Source: Victivallales bacterium
Lineage (GTDB): Bacteria; Verrucomicrobiota; Lentisphaeria; Oligosphaerales; Oligosphaeraceae
Direction: 5' to 3'
NCBI GenBank assembly: GCA_017617415.1
Contig: JAFZWH010000063.1
Location: 23,278-87,277 of the forward strand
Length of the DNA: 64,000 bases
Part shown: piece by piece, positions 26,559-36,300 of the stretch
Position numbering within the stretch: the first letter of the stretch is position 1
Layout: every line of letters starts with the position of its first letter
The notes under the pieces: generated by a model
Database searches by the model: none
What the model saw: only the letters and a program-made list of their open reading frames with translations
Told to the model about the DNA's origin: nothing
Position numbers and translations under genes: made by a program

Positions 26559-27878
26559 ATGACCAACCAAGAATTGTACCGTCATGCCAAAGCCGTGATT
26601 CCTGGTGGCGCTGGCCTGTTGAGCAAGCGCCCCGAGATGATGGCACCCGACCTCTATCCACCCTATTTCCGCAGCACGAAGGGCTGTCGGGTGACGGACT
26701 TGGACGGGCGGGAGTTCATCGACTTCTCGACGATGGGCATCGGGGCCTGTCTGCTTGGCTTCAATGACGAGGAGGTCAGCGAGGCGGTGGTCAAGACGGT
26801 GCGTGACGGCAGTTTCTCCTCCCTGAATCCGCCTGAGGAGGTCGAACTGGCGGACCGTCTTCTCGCTATCCATCCATGGGCCAGTTGGGCGCGCTTCGCC
26901 CGCGGCGGCGGAGAGTTGGCGGCGGTGGCCATCCGCGTCGCCCGCGCGACGACGGGCCGTTCCAAGGTGCTGATTATCGGCTACCACGGCTGGCACGACT
27001 GGTACCTGGCTGCGAACCTCGCCAGTCCCGATGAACTTGGCGGGTTGTGGCTCAAGGGCCTCTCGCCTTACGGCGTCCCCAAAGAGCTACTGGGCACCGC
27101 GCTGGTCTGTCTGCACGGCGACTTTGAGTCGCTGGAGCGGATTTTCCGCGAGCATGGCGACGAGCTGGCGGCGGTGATTGCCGAACCGTGCCGCCACGAG
27201 GAGCCCACGACTGGTTTCCTGGAGGCCCTCCGCGCGAACTGTGACCGCCACGGCGCGATGCTCGTCTTTGACGAGATCACCATCGGCTGGCGCTACCGCT
27301 TCGGCGGCTCGCACCTCTCCTTCGGCGTCACTCCCGACCTGGCGCTCTTCGCGAAGGCGATGGGCAATGGTCATCCCATCGCCGCCGTCATCGGCAACCA
27401 GAAGTGCTTTGACGGTGCCACCAAGGCTTTTCTGAGCAGCACCTACTGGACGGAGCGCGTCGGGCCGGCTGCCGCCCTTGCCACCATCGCCAAGATGGAG
27501 CGCAGCCACGTCGCCGAGAAGGTCAATACCTTCGGCCATCGCGTGATGCGGCTCTGGGAGGAAGCGGCGAATGCCGTCGGTCTGCCGCTGGAGACGACGA
27601 GCCGCTTCGGCTGCCTGGCCTCCTTCCGCTTCAAGACGCCGGCCCCGAATGCCCTCCGCACGCTCTTCACGCAACTGATGCTGGAGCGGGGGTTCCTCGC
27701 CGGCGTGGGCTTCTACCCGTCGCTTGTACACGGAGACGCGGAGTTCGATCTTTATGCAGCAGCCGTCCGGGAGGTCTTCGCCATCCTTGCGCCGCTGGCC
27801 CAAGAGGGCGAGGGCGCCATCCGCGCGGCCCTGAAGGGACCGGAGGCCCATACCACTTTCCAGCGACTGCTCAAGTAA
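26559..27878 (+). CDS. class III PLP-dependent aminotransferase (GSA-aminomutase-like)
   Basis: 439 residues. The fold is that of glutamate-1-semialdehyde aminomutase and sugar aminotransferases: GYHGWHDWY (141-149), FDEI with the PLP-binding Asp (D238) and the Schiff-base lysine K266 in LFAKAMGNGHPIAAV. It is unlikely to be the haem-pathway HemL because no other hem genes are near and the neighbours are sugar-acid enzymes. An amination/deamination of a keto-sugar is more probable. The start at 26559 is the first ATG; the frame is open a few codons further through a TTG. Codon bias and length are normal. Confidence 0.82.
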   Translation: MTNQELYRHAKAVIPGGAGLLSKRPEMMAPDLYPPYFRSTKGCRVTDLDGREFIDFSTMGIGACLLGFNDEEVSEAVVKTVRDGSFSSLNPPEEVELADRLLAIHPWASWARFARGGGELAAVAIRVARATTGRSKVLIIGYHGWHDWYLAANLASPDELGGLWLKGLSPYGVPKELLGTALVCLHGDFESLERIFREHGDELAAVIAEPCRHEEPTTGFLEALRANCDRHGAMLVFDEITIGWRYRFGGSHLSFGVTPDLALFAKAMGNGHPIAAVIGNQKCFDGATKAFLSSTYWTERVGPAAALATIAKMERSHVAEKVNTFGHRVMRLWEEAANAVGLPLETTSRFGCLASFRFKTPAPNALRTLFTQLMLERGFLAGVGFYPSLVHGDAEFDLYAAAVREVFAILAPLAQEGEGAIRAALKGPEAHTTFQRLLK

Positions 27879-27883
27879 AGGTT

Positions 27884-27910
27884 AGAGGTGAGAGGTGAGA
27901 GGTGAGAGGT
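27884..27910. repeat. heptamer tandem repeat after the aminotransferase gene
   Basis: AGAGGTG is repeated 3.9 times in the 62-bp gap between the aminotransferase and aldolase genes. The same type of unit (AGGTGAG) occurs at about 14180-14200. Confidence 0.9.
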
Positions 27911-27940
27911 CGGTCAGTTGGCGTTTAGGCAATCATAACC

Positions 27941-28717
27941 ATGAAACTTCCAAGAACCAGCCGCGTGCTCGACAAGCTGCGCGCGGGCATGAAGACCACC
28001 TGCTTCAAGTTCAACCTCGGCAGTCACCGCGCGGTCGAGATGGCCGCGCTCTGCGGCGTGGATTGCGTGTGGCTCTGCCAGGAGCACGTCCCCACCGACT
28101 ACGCGGTCGTCGAGGCGCAGGTGATGGCCGCCAAGATGCACGACGTGGACAGCATTGTCCGCGTGCAGAAGGGCTGCTACAGCGACTACATCCTCCCGCT
28201 GGAGCTGGACGCCACCGGCATCATGGTCCCCCACCTGATGAGCCTGGAGGAGGCGCGGGAGATTGCCCACCAGACGCGCTTCGCGCCCATCGGGCTGCGT
28301 CCGGTGGATGGCGGGAACGCCGACGGCCTCTACTGCATGCTGGACTTCAAGGAGTACCTCCGCTTCGCCAACGCGAACCGAATGGTGATTGTGCAGATCG
28401 AGGATCCGGAGCCGTTGTCCGAACTTGACCAGATTTGTCAAGTCGCGGGCATCGACATGCTCTTCTTCGGCCCCGGCGACTTCAGCCAGGCCATCGGGCA
28501 CCCCGGCGAGTTCGCCCATCCCGAAATCGCCCGCGTGCGTCGGCTGGTCGTGGAGACGGCCCACAAATACGGCAAGTTCGCCGGAACGGTCGCCTCGCCC
28601 TCCATCGCGGAGGTCTTTGGCGAGGGCTACGATTTCGTGAACTGCGGCTCCGATGTGGGCGCAATGATTTCCGCCGTGAACGCCGGCCTGGCCCAGGCCG
28701 CGCCATTCTGTAACTGA
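27941..28717 (+). CDS. HpcH/HpaI family class II aldolase
   Basis: 258 residues of the HpcH/HpaI aldolase/citrate lyase family, metal-dependent enzymes that split 2-keto-3-deoxy sugar acids or related hydroxy-keto acids into pyruvate and an aldehyde. Signatures are LGSHRAVEMAALCGVDCVWL, a metal-site Glu in MVIVQIEDPEPL and GIDMLFFGPGDFSQAIGHPG. Next to an oxidoreductase and an SDR it fits the cleavage step of a deoxy-sugar-acid pathway. The exact substrate cannot be read from sequence. Confidence 0.85.
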   Translation: MKLPRTSRVLDKLRAGMKTTCFKFNLGSHRAVEMAALCGVDCVWLCQEHVPTDYAVVEAQVMAAKMHDVDSIVRVQKGCYSDYILPLELDATGIMVPHLMSLEEAREIAHQTRFAPIGLRPVDGGNADGLYCMLDFKEYLRFANANRMVIVQIEDPEPLSELDQICQVAGIDMLFFGPGDFSQAIGHPGEFAHPEIARVRRLVVETAHKYGKFAGTVASPSIAEVFGEGYDFVNCGSDVGAMISAVNAGLAQAAPFCN

Positions 28718-28766
28718 TCTCTGAGGCAGAAGGTCGATGAGCGGCTCTGACGTCCGTCGTCTCGTC

Positions 28767-28835
28767 GTCGTCTGACGTCTGACGTCCCGTCTGCCCTGAC
28801 GTCCCGAATCCGAACTTTACCCTTTAAACTTTAAA
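28767..28835. repeat. short tandem repeats upstream of the MocA gene
   Basis: GTCTGAC heptamers with degenerate GACGTCC copies (28767-28805), then CTTTAAA twice (28821-28834), fill the gap before the Gfo/Idh/MocA gene. The latter is the reverse complement of the TTTAAAG unit found after truA. The repeats occupy the ribosome binding region. Confidence 0.75.
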
Positions 28836-28837
28836 TT

Positions 28838-29788
28838 ATGCAACTGGTCAGGGACATCCATAACATCCGGCTGGGCATCATCGGGATGACCGAGGGCAAC
28901 GGCCATCCCTACTCGTGGAGCGCGATGTTCAACCGCTACGACGTGGAGGCGATGACGAAGGAGTGCCCGTTCCCCGTCATCCCCGGCTATCTGAACAAGG
29001 AGAAGTGGGAGACCATCGGCATCCCCGGCGCCAAAGTGACGATGATTTATTGCGACAACCGCGCCGACGCGGAACACGTCGCCCGCCTCTCGCTGATTCC
29101 CACCGTGGCTGACCGTCCAGAGGAGATGATCGGCCAGGTGGACGCGGTCATCATCGCCACCGACATCGGCTCCCAGCACGTGTGCCGCGCCCGGCCCTTC
29201 ATCGAGGCCGGCGTGCCGCTTTTCATTGACAAGCCGCTGTGCGACAACCGCGAGGACCTGGAGTGGTTCAAGGAGCAGATCGCCAAAGGAGCGAAGCTGT
29301 GTTCTTCCTCCTCGATGAAGTACTGCAAGGAACTCCAGCCCTACCTGCGCGGCAACTGGCACGAGATTGGCGAACTGCGCTTCATGACGATGGCGATGGC
29401 AAAGAGGTGGGAGACCTACGGCATCCACGCGCTGGAAACCGTCTTCGCGCTGACTGGCCCCGGCTTCGCCACCATCCGCAACACCGGATCGGAGAAGCGG
29501 AACATTGTCCATTTGACCCATCGGGAAGGCTTTGACGTGGTCATCGGAAACATCTACGACGTGAACAGCGGCGGGCTGGTAACCCTCTGTGGCAACCAGG
29601 GCACCCTCACTATCCGCATCCAGGACTCCTACACCGCCTTCCGCACCCAACTGGTAAAGTTCGTGGAATACCTGCGAACCGGACGCCCGCCGCATCCCTT
29701 CTCGGACACCATCGAGCTCATGCAATTGGTCATCGGTGGCATCGAGAGCCGCACAAATGGCGGAAAAAACGTGGAAATAACTACATAA
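28838..29788 (+). CDS. Gfo/Idh/MocA family oxidoreductase
   Basis: 316 residues. The N-terminal Rossmann fold begins RLGIIGMTEGNGHPYSW, a variant without the usual GxGxxG that occurs in a subgroup of the family. The nicotinamide-binding motif is present as PLFIDKPLCDN (DKP at 131-133), followed by the substrate domain with KRWETYGIHALETV. The family oxidises hydroxyls of sugars, sugar acids or inositols with NAD(P). Position between aldolase and SDR suggests a sugar oxidation step. Confidence 0.82.
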   Translation: MQLVRDIHNIRLGIIGMTEGNGHPYSWSAMFNRYDVEAMTKECPFPVIPGYLNKEKWETIGIPGAKVTMIYCDNRADAEHVARLSLIPTVADRPEEMIGQVDAVIIATDIGSQHVCRARPFIEAGVPLFIDKPLCDNREDLEWFKEQIAKGAKLCSSSSMKYCKELQPYLRGNWHEIGELRFMTMAMAKRWETYGIHALETVFALTGPGFATIRNTGSEKRNIVHLTHREGFDVVIGNIYDVNSGGLVTLCGNQGTLTIRIQDSYTAFRTQLVKFVEYLRTGRPPHPFSDTIELMQLVIGGIESRTNGGKNVEITT

Positions 29789-29809
29789 ATGATTAATTAT
29801 AAATAACTT

Positions 29810-30598
29810 ATGAATGTAATTGACACTTTCCGTTTGAATGGGCGCACGGCCATCGTCACCGGCGGGGCTGGACGCTATGGGCGACAAATCGTCGAGGCGC
29901 TTGGCGAGGCCGGGGCCACGGTCTTCATCGCCTCCCGCGATTTGGCGCACTGCCAAGAGACCGCCTCCGCCTTCGTTGCGCATGGACTGGACGTACGCGC
30001 CCTTCGGCTTGATTTGGGCGACCGTGGCTCCATTGACCACCTGGTGGCGGAGGTCATGGCGCAGACGAATCGCATCGACGTTCTGGTCAACAACGCCGTC
30101 ATCCGCAGCGCGTGCAGCGGTTGGCTCCAGGAGCTGGAGAACTACGACCGGAGCCTCCATGTCAACGCCTCGGCCACCTTCTACATCACCGCCGCCGTTG
30201 CGGAGCGGATGAAGCAAGCCGGGGGCGGTTCCGTCATCAACGTCGGCTCCTTCATGGGGCTGGTCGGTCCGGAGCAGGCCAACTATGCGGGCACCGACAT
30301 GGGCGGAAATCCCTCGCCCATCTACTTCTACGAGAAAGGCGGGATGGTCAACTTTACCCGCTGGGCCGCCAGTGTGTTGGGGCCCTGCGGCATCCGCGTG
30401 AACGCCATCCACCCCGGCGGGCTGCTGGAGCCGCACCTGCCCGAACGTTTCGTAAGGCAATACAGCGAGCGCACGCAGCTGGGACGCATGGCCAGCCAGA
30501 CCGACCTGAAAGGCGTCGTCGTCTTCCTGGCCTCCGACGCCTCCGCCTACCTCACTGGAACCAATATCCCCGTGGACGGCGGATACACCGCAAAATAG
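29810..30598 (+). CDS. short-chain dehydrogenase/reductase (SDR)
   Basis: 262 residues of classical SDR type: TGGAGRYG cofactor motif (17-24), NNA near 94-96, catalytic S147, Y172 and K176 (YxxxK). It probably interconverts an alcohol and a ketone of a sugar or sugar acid with NAD(P)H, as KduD or gluconate 5-dehydrogenase do. It starts 21 nt after the MocA gene and is the last enzyme before the regulator. Confidence 0.88.
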   Translation: MNVIDTFRLNGRTAIVTGGAGRYGRQIVEALGEAGATVFIASRDLAHCQETASAFVAHGLDVRALRLDLGDRGSIDHLVAEVMAQTNRIDVLVNNAVIRSACSGWLQELENYDRSLHVNASATFYITAAVAERMKQAGGGSVINVGSFMGLVGPEQANYAGTDMGGNPSPIYFYEKGGMVNFTRWAASVLGPCGIRVNAIHPGGLLEPHLPERFVRQYSERTQLGRMASQTDLKGVVVFLASDASAYLTGTNIPVDGGYTAK

Positions 30599-30683
30599 CC
30601 CGAACTCCCGAGAAACAACGTTATATTATTGATGATTCTTTTTGGGCGTCCCTTGACGGGATGTAGCCGCATTAAAAAAAGAG

Positions 30684-31550
30684 ATGGAACTTTCCAAGGA
30701 AAAACTGGTTGAGGCTTTGGAGCGGGTTCTGGCCAATCCGCGCTTTGAGCGCGTGGTGATTCTGGATGCCTACAAGCCTTCCCGGAACAGCCAGGAGAAG
30801 CCCTTTCTGGAGCCGTACAACCGCCTGAACATTGTGCTGGAGGGTACCATTTCGCTGGAGTGCGGCAGCGGCACCAACCGAGGACTGCGGGAGTTTCCTG
30901 CGGGGACTGTGCTGGTGATGAAGCCGTTCTGCCTCACCAAGGAAGTCGAGCGATTCGACTATTCCAGCGAGAACCTCGGCATCGTCTGCCGTCCAGACTA
31001 TCTACGGCTGCTCTACACGATTTGCCCCCGGGGTGCCGAACAATCTCAGGAGATTGACTACTATTATCATATCTCCGACAGCATGCGACAGTGTACCATC
31101 GACGCCATCTCCGCGCTCTGCGGGATGGCCGAAGATACAGAGGTAGAGCAGCTTTTCGCTCAAATGCTGAGGGTCATCTGTACTATGGCCCTGAATGACC
31201 TGAAGGCCTCGCGCCAGCAGGAGGTCGGGCGCTCCTACGACCAGTGGTGCCGCATCCAGGACTTCATCGCCGAGCGTCCGCCAGAACAATGCACCCGACG
31301 GGCAATCGCCCGGCATTTCAATATCACCGAGACCTATGTCTCCATGCTTTTCCCACGCTACTCCGGGATGAGCTTTTCCGCATATATCCGCAAGAAGACC
31401 GTCGATATGGCCGCGATGCTTCTGCGCACCACGGACTTGACCGTCAAGGAGATTGCCGACCGCTGCGGCTTCAGCTCCCACAGCCATTTCACTGCTGTCT
31501 TTCGCGCCATCCATCATATCACGCCAGGGGCCTTCCGTCGGCTGAAGTGA
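30684..31550 (+). CDS. AraC family transcriptional regulator
   Basis: 288 residues: an N-terminal cupin-like sensor region (about 30-130, NIVLEGTISLECGSG) and a C-terminal double helix-turn-helix (about 190-288). The latter ends with the family signature ADRCGFSSHSHFTAVFRAIH followed by TPGAFRR. It lies directly after the catabolic genes in the same direction, so it most likely activates that cluster in response to a sugar-derived ligand. No operator could be identified. Confidence 0.9.
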   Translation: MELSKEKLVEALERVLANPRFERVVILDAYKPSRNSQEKPFLEPYNRLNIVLEGTISLECGSGTNRGLREFPAGTVLVMKPFCLTKEVERFDYSSENLGIVCRPDYLRLLYTICPRGAEQSQEIDYYYHISDSMRQCTIDAISALCGMAEDTEVEQLFAQMLRVICTMALNDLKASRQQEVGRSYDQWCRIQDFIAERPPEQCTRRAIARHFNITETYVSMLFPRYSGMSFSAYIRKKTVDMAAMLLRTTDLTVKEIADRCGFSSHSHFTAVFRAIHHITPGAFRRLK

Positions 31551-31557
31551 CGGGGCG

Positions 31558-31606
31558 CCCGCTCGCACACGAGCGAGAACTGGGGAACCCGCGCAAAATG
31601 CGCGGG
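31558..31606. terminator. two hairpins between the convergent AraC and holB genes
   Basis: CGCTCG/CGAGCG (about 31560-31575, loop CACA) and CCCGCGCA/TGCGCGGG (31588-31606) stand side by side in the 83-bp gap. Neither is followed by a long T run, so termination efficiency is uncertain. The GTTCTCGCTCG sequence of the first stem also occurs at 4526 and 58459, so it may belong to a dispersed palindromic repeat family. Confidence 0.5.
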
Positions 31607-31633
31607 CACGGAACGGCCGCACTGCGGCAGAGT

Positions 31634-32656
31634 TTATCCTTTTCGGCAGACTTGCAGGGCGAGGGCGGCCAGGTCGAGTTCCTCTGGGACATTGGCCTTC
31701 AGGGCGCGAAGGAAGGTGCCGACGGCCAGGTTGTCCTCCTCGGCTTCTTCAATCGTAGGCTTGGCGGCGCCTTGTGCGTACGGGAGGAACTCCGGCTGGG
31801 GGAGGGTGGCCTCTGGGACGCCCGCCGCCGCAAGATAACGCTGCTGGAACCAAGCCTGGAGGGTGTTCAGATAGACTTCGCGCAGGCGCAGATATTCTGT
31901 GGCGATCTTGTTCTTCTTCTGTTCCTCGACCTGTTTGCGCAGAGACTTGTCCTCGGCGGCGAGGTCATCCCACTGCGGGTCCCAGTTTGCCTTGACGGTT
32001 TCCTCCGCCCTCGCTTGGAGTCCTCCGAAGAGTTCCTGGAGGGCGCTAATGGCGCGCAGTGCGATGCGGGTGCCGGCATTGCGGTGGAGCGTCGCCAGGG
32101 TCTCCAGGTATTCTTTGGGAACCAAGTCGTTATAGTTAAATTTATTGTTGAGCAGAAGAACCTTCTGGCAGCGGGAATGGATGGTGGGCAGAAGCAACTG
32201 CGGGCGCGTGGTGAGCAGAAGCAGCATCACGTCGCGTGGAGGTTCCTCCAACGTCTTGAGGAAGGCGTTGGAGGCCTCGGTCTTCATGCAGTCGGCTTCC
32301 ACGATTAGGCCGATTTTCAGCATTCCCTCAGGGACTGCCAGGATGATTTTGCGCTCGAATTCGTGCATCGCGTCCACAGGGATGATGCGGGACTTGGACT
32401 CCGGAGCGAGGCGGACGAGTTCGGAATAGTTGCCGTCCAGCAGACATCGGCAGTTTCGGCAATGTCCACAGGGCATGCCATCGGGCAGGGAGTTGGTGCA
32501 GGCGGCGGTCTGCGCCCAGCCGATGGCGAAGCGCTCCAGCTGTTCGGTGGAGTCGCCAATCAGCAGATACGCCTGACCGGTGCGGCCGTGGAGTTTCGCC
32601 TTTGCCAGCGCATGGGCGACCTGCGGGAATTCGTCTGACCAGAGTGGTTTGCTCAT
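31634..32656 (-). CDS. holB: DNA polymerase III delta' subunit-like protein
   Basis: 340 residues of the clamp-loader delta' type. A zinc-binding set C53, C63, C66, C69 lies in the N-terminal part, the P-loop is degenerate (IGDSTEQ instead of GxxGxGKT), and NAFLKTLEEPP and IHSRCQKVLL match the sensor 1 and SRC regions of delta'. It is part of the clamp loader that puts the sliding clamp on DNA. The start overlaps the tmk stop by 4 nt (ATGA), the conserved tmk-holB arrangement. A 79-bp copy of its 3' end is found at 16108. Confidence 0.88.
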   Translation of the reverse strand: MSKPLWSDEFPQVAHALAKAKLHGRTGQAYLLIGDSTEQLERFAIGWAQTAACTNSLPDGMPCGHCRNCRCLLDGNYSELVRLAPESKSRIIPVDAMHEFERKIILAVPEGMLKIGLIVEADCMKTEASNAFLKTLEEPPRDVMLLLLTTRPQLLLPTIHSRCQKVLLLNNKFNYNDLVPKEYLETLATLHRNAGTRIALRAISALQELFGGLQARAEETVKANWDPQWDDLAAEDKSLRKQVEEQKKNKIATEYLRLREVYLNTLQAWFQQRYLAAAGVPEATLPQPEFLPYAQGAAKPTIEEAEEDNLAVGTFLRALKANVPEELDLAALALQVCRKG

Positions 32657-33300
32657 GATTCGATGCGGGGAAGTCGTTTCTGCACGATTTTCCAGATTTG
32701 CTCGTCGAGTTCCTCGACGGACTGGGTGGCGTCCAGCGTCACGATGCGTTCGGGGTGCCCGGCGGCCAGTTCCAGGAAGCCCTTGCGGACCTGTTCGTAG
32801 AAGCGACGGCTCTCGATTTCAAAGCGGTCCACTTCGGCCTTCGTGGTGTCCAGGACCTTGCCGAGTCGTTTGAAACTCTCCTCGACGGTGAGGTCGAGGA
32901 AGAGCGTGAGGTCCGGCCAGCGGTTGCCGATGGCGTATGCGTTGAGTTGGCGGATGAACTCCAGGTCCATGCCACGGGCGTAGCCCTGGTAGGCGGTGGT
33001 GGAGTCCGCGAAGCGGTCGCAGAGTACGATGTGCCCGGCGTCGAGTTCAGGCCAGAGTTTTTCGCGCAAAAGCTGTGCCCGGCTGGCGGAGAAGAGCAGC
33101 AGCTCCGCCTCGTCCACCAGCCTTTCAGATTGCTTTTTCATGAGAATCTGGCGGATTTCTTCGCACAGCGGGGTGCCGCCGGGTTCACGAGTGGAGAAGA
33201 CGGTGTGACCCAGGCGTTCCAGGCGGGTGGCCAGACGCGCGATCTGGGTGGTTTTGCCGGCCTTGTCCAGGCCCTCGAAAGTGATGAATAAGCCGTTCAT
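32653..33300 (-). CDS. tmk: thymidylate kinase
   Basis: 215 residues. Phosphorylates dTMP to dTDP. The P-loop is GLDKAGKTT (10-18; most homologues have DGxGK), followed by the DR motif in VLCDRFADSTTAYQGYARG. It belongs to the tmk-holB pair and starts 6 nt after the DUF4011 helicase stop, so all are probably on one transcript. Confidence 0.95.
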   Translation of the reverse strand: MNGLFITFEGLDKAGKTTQIARLATRLERLGHTVFSTREPGGTPLCEEIRQILMKKQSERLVDEAELLLFSASRAQLLREKLWPELDAGHIVLCDRFADSTTAYQGYARGMDLEFIRQLNAYAIGNRWPDLTLFLDLTVEESFKRLGKVLDTTKAEVDRFEIESRRFYEQVRKGFLELAAGHPERIVTLDATQSVEELDEQIWKIVQKRLPRIES

Positions 33301-33306
33301 ATTAAA

Positions 33307-36300
33307 TTAGTCGTGAATTGTATTCCCAGTTGCCTGGTCGAAGTGCTTGCGGAGGGCAGGAGTGCAAGATGGGAAGCCGAAAAGCCGGGTGGTCTCCTTG
33401 GCAATGATGTCATCCGTGGCGTCCGGGAAATCGTTGCGAATGCTCTGGGCGGCGTTGCGGATTTCGACATCGGGAATTTCGTCGAAGGCACGGCGTTCGT
33501 CGGGCGTGGCGGGTACGCGGAAGTCCCGGTAGTTCTGCGGTTCCATACCGTCCGGCCAGTAAACCGAGGAGCCGCCTGCATCGGCGGTGACGCGGGGCTT
33601 GGCGACCTCGATGGCGGAGAGGATGGCGTCCTGCACCTTGGTGGTGTTTCGGGTGATTCCCCAGGCCGCGCGCAGTCGTCTGGCGAGCAGGGCGTCGGTG
33701 ACGGGCCCCTCGGTCGCGATGATTTCCTTGACCTGCCGTACCAATTCCTTGTGGCAACGGAGCGTGAGGCCGAATTCATCCAGCGGACAGTTGGTCTTAC
33801 CCTGCCAAGGATGGTAGGGGGTAGCAGGACTAGGTTGGCTAGATTGGCTAGTAGTGCCAGCAGGGCTAGGTTGGCTAGAGGGGTTGGCCGCTTTTTCCTC
33901 TGGTTTTCGACCATGCAAAGCCGCGTCCAGTGCCTCCAGCAGGGCCTGTTCGGCAGCGGGGCGGTCGAGCCGCCATTCGGTTGCCCAGGCGTGGGCGAGA
34001 TTCCAGCCGAGACCTTTAAGGACGCCAGTGCGGGTGCTTTCGCGGTCGCGGCAGGTGTAGTCGCGGGCAGAGCGTCGCCCATCGCAGAGGATCCCCAGCA
34101 GGTATTCTCCAGGCTTTTCAGGGTGCTTGACGGCCAGGTCGATGCGGAAGGATGAGCAGCCGACATTGCGTTCGCTTTCGTAGCCGTGTTCGGCGAGGAA
34201 CTTGGCGATGATCTCCTGGAGGGTGTCGGCGGCGGCATCGCTGGCGAGTTTTGGCGCGGTGGCGGCCGCGCCGCGTTCGGCGTAGGCGAGGAACTCGCGC
34301 AGGTCGTTGGCGCCCTTGGCGCTAGTGCGGGAGAGGTCAATCTGCGTGGCGTGGATGGAGCTGAAGACCACCACGCGGTGCTTGGCACGGGTGATCGCGA
34401 CATTTAGGCGCCGTTCGCCACCCACGCGATTGAGGGGGCCGAAATTCATGTAGAGTTTGCCATCCGCATCGGGCGCATAGCCCACGGAGAAGAGAATCAC
34501 GTCACGCTCGTCGCCCTGGACATTCTCCAGATTCTTCACGAAGAAGGGTTCGGGAAGGCTGTCGCTGAAGTATTCCTCGAACTGCGGGTGGTCGGCGCGG
34601 AACTGCTCAAAGCGGTCCTGGATGAGTTCGCACTGCGAGATGTTGAAGGTCACGATGCCCACCGAGCGCTTCGCCTGGGCGGGATCGGCGATCATCTGAG
34701 CGACGTAAGAGACGATCGCGTCCGCTTCGGCGGAGTTGGTGCGGGTCCTGCGGTCGAGAATCGCGTCTGGCACGAACTGGAAATGCACGCCCAGCAGGGG
34801 GGAGTTCTTGGCGGCGGGGAAGGTGTTGAGCTTGTTGTCGTAGTAGTGCTGGTTGCTGAAGGCGATGAGGGACTCGTGGCGGCTGCGGTAGTGCCAGTTG
34901 AGGTGGCAGGAGTGGACGCCGGCGGTGAGGCATTCGTCCAGAATGCTGTCCAGTTCCTCGACAGCATCGTCGTCCTCCTCGGTGGTTTCGGTGTTGGTCT
35001 TCTGGAAGAACTGGGTGGGCGGCATCTGCTTTTGGTCGCCCACGCAGATGAACTGCTTGCCGCGGGCGATGGCGCCGATGGCGTCGGCGGTGGGAATCTG
35101 CGAGGCCTCGTCGAAGACCACCAGGTCGAAGGCGTTCATGTCGGGCGGGAGATACTGCGCCACGGAGAGGGGGCTCATCAGGAAGCAGGGCTTCAGGCTG
35201 CCGAGGATGGGCGCGACATTCTGGAGGATGGTGCGGACCGGCTTGATGCGGGACTTCTTCTCGCATTCGCGCTTCAGGAAGCCCAGCGCGGTTCCGGCGG
35301 GGCATTCGCTGTTGCGGCGTAGCGGGAGCCGTGCGGAGATGCGGGCGACCGCGAGCTTGGCGGAGAGCGCCATGTAGTCGGCATCGAGTTTGCAGAACTG
35401 CTCGATGCGGTGTTCGTGGCGGGTGCCGATGAAGTCCGCCAGCGTGGGTTCGGCGACCAAAATCTGCTGAAGCATCACCGTCTCCAGGCGTCGCCGGAAT
35501 ACCGTCAGAAGTTCGTCCGGCGGGAAGAGACCTTGTTCCAAAGCGTCTAAGAAAGGTGTCAGGCCAACTGAGTCGGCGTTCTCGCGACTTTGGCGCCAGA
35601 CGCGGTAGGCGCGTAGCGAGGCGAGGTTGTCGGCGGCGTCGGCGAGGCTGACTGCGAACTCCTCCAGGCTGGTCGAGAAGGTCGGCGTCACTTCCATGGC
35701 GGAGGTGCGCTGGAGCTCTTGAAGTGTCTGGTTGAAGACCGACATCGCATCCACGAAAGCTTTGGTGCGTGGAAGTGCGTCCGGAAGGCATTCAGGGATG
35801 GTGGAAAGCTGTGTATCATCTTGTGGACCATATAGTTTAATAATCGCCCCGACAATTTGCGAGGCGTCTTCCAGTTGTTTTTCCAGTATATTCCAGTTCG
35901 GCGTGGATGCCAGCCAGTCGGGATTGCCCAGCAGAGTACCGATGTGCTGGAATGCAGTCGAGTTCTTTTTCATTAGTTCTTGGCATTCAGCGATATGCGG
36001 GAGGTCTCTGGCAAGGTCGTCGGCGGAAGGGCGCGGAGCGACAGGCTGGCGGTAGCACATCAGCGCCTTGCCCAGCGAGCGGTTCGCGAAGAAACGCGCA
36101 ACGAAGAATTTGGCGTTATTGGCTTTGAGTGTCTGTTGCGTGGCGGCGACCGGTATGGCGGAAAGTTGGTCAGGCAGCCAAGCGGACAGCTTCGAGCGTA
36201 GTTCGCAATAGCGCTTGGCGTGGTCAAAGGTGGTGCGCAGGATGTCCCGCTGATTAGCCACCTCGTTGCACAACAAACCAACGGGTAACTTGTCGAGTTT

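Noticed and set aside
26559..27878. HemL (haem biosynthesis)
   Set aside because: Same fold, but the neighbours are sugar-acid enzymes and no other tetrapyrrole gene is near.
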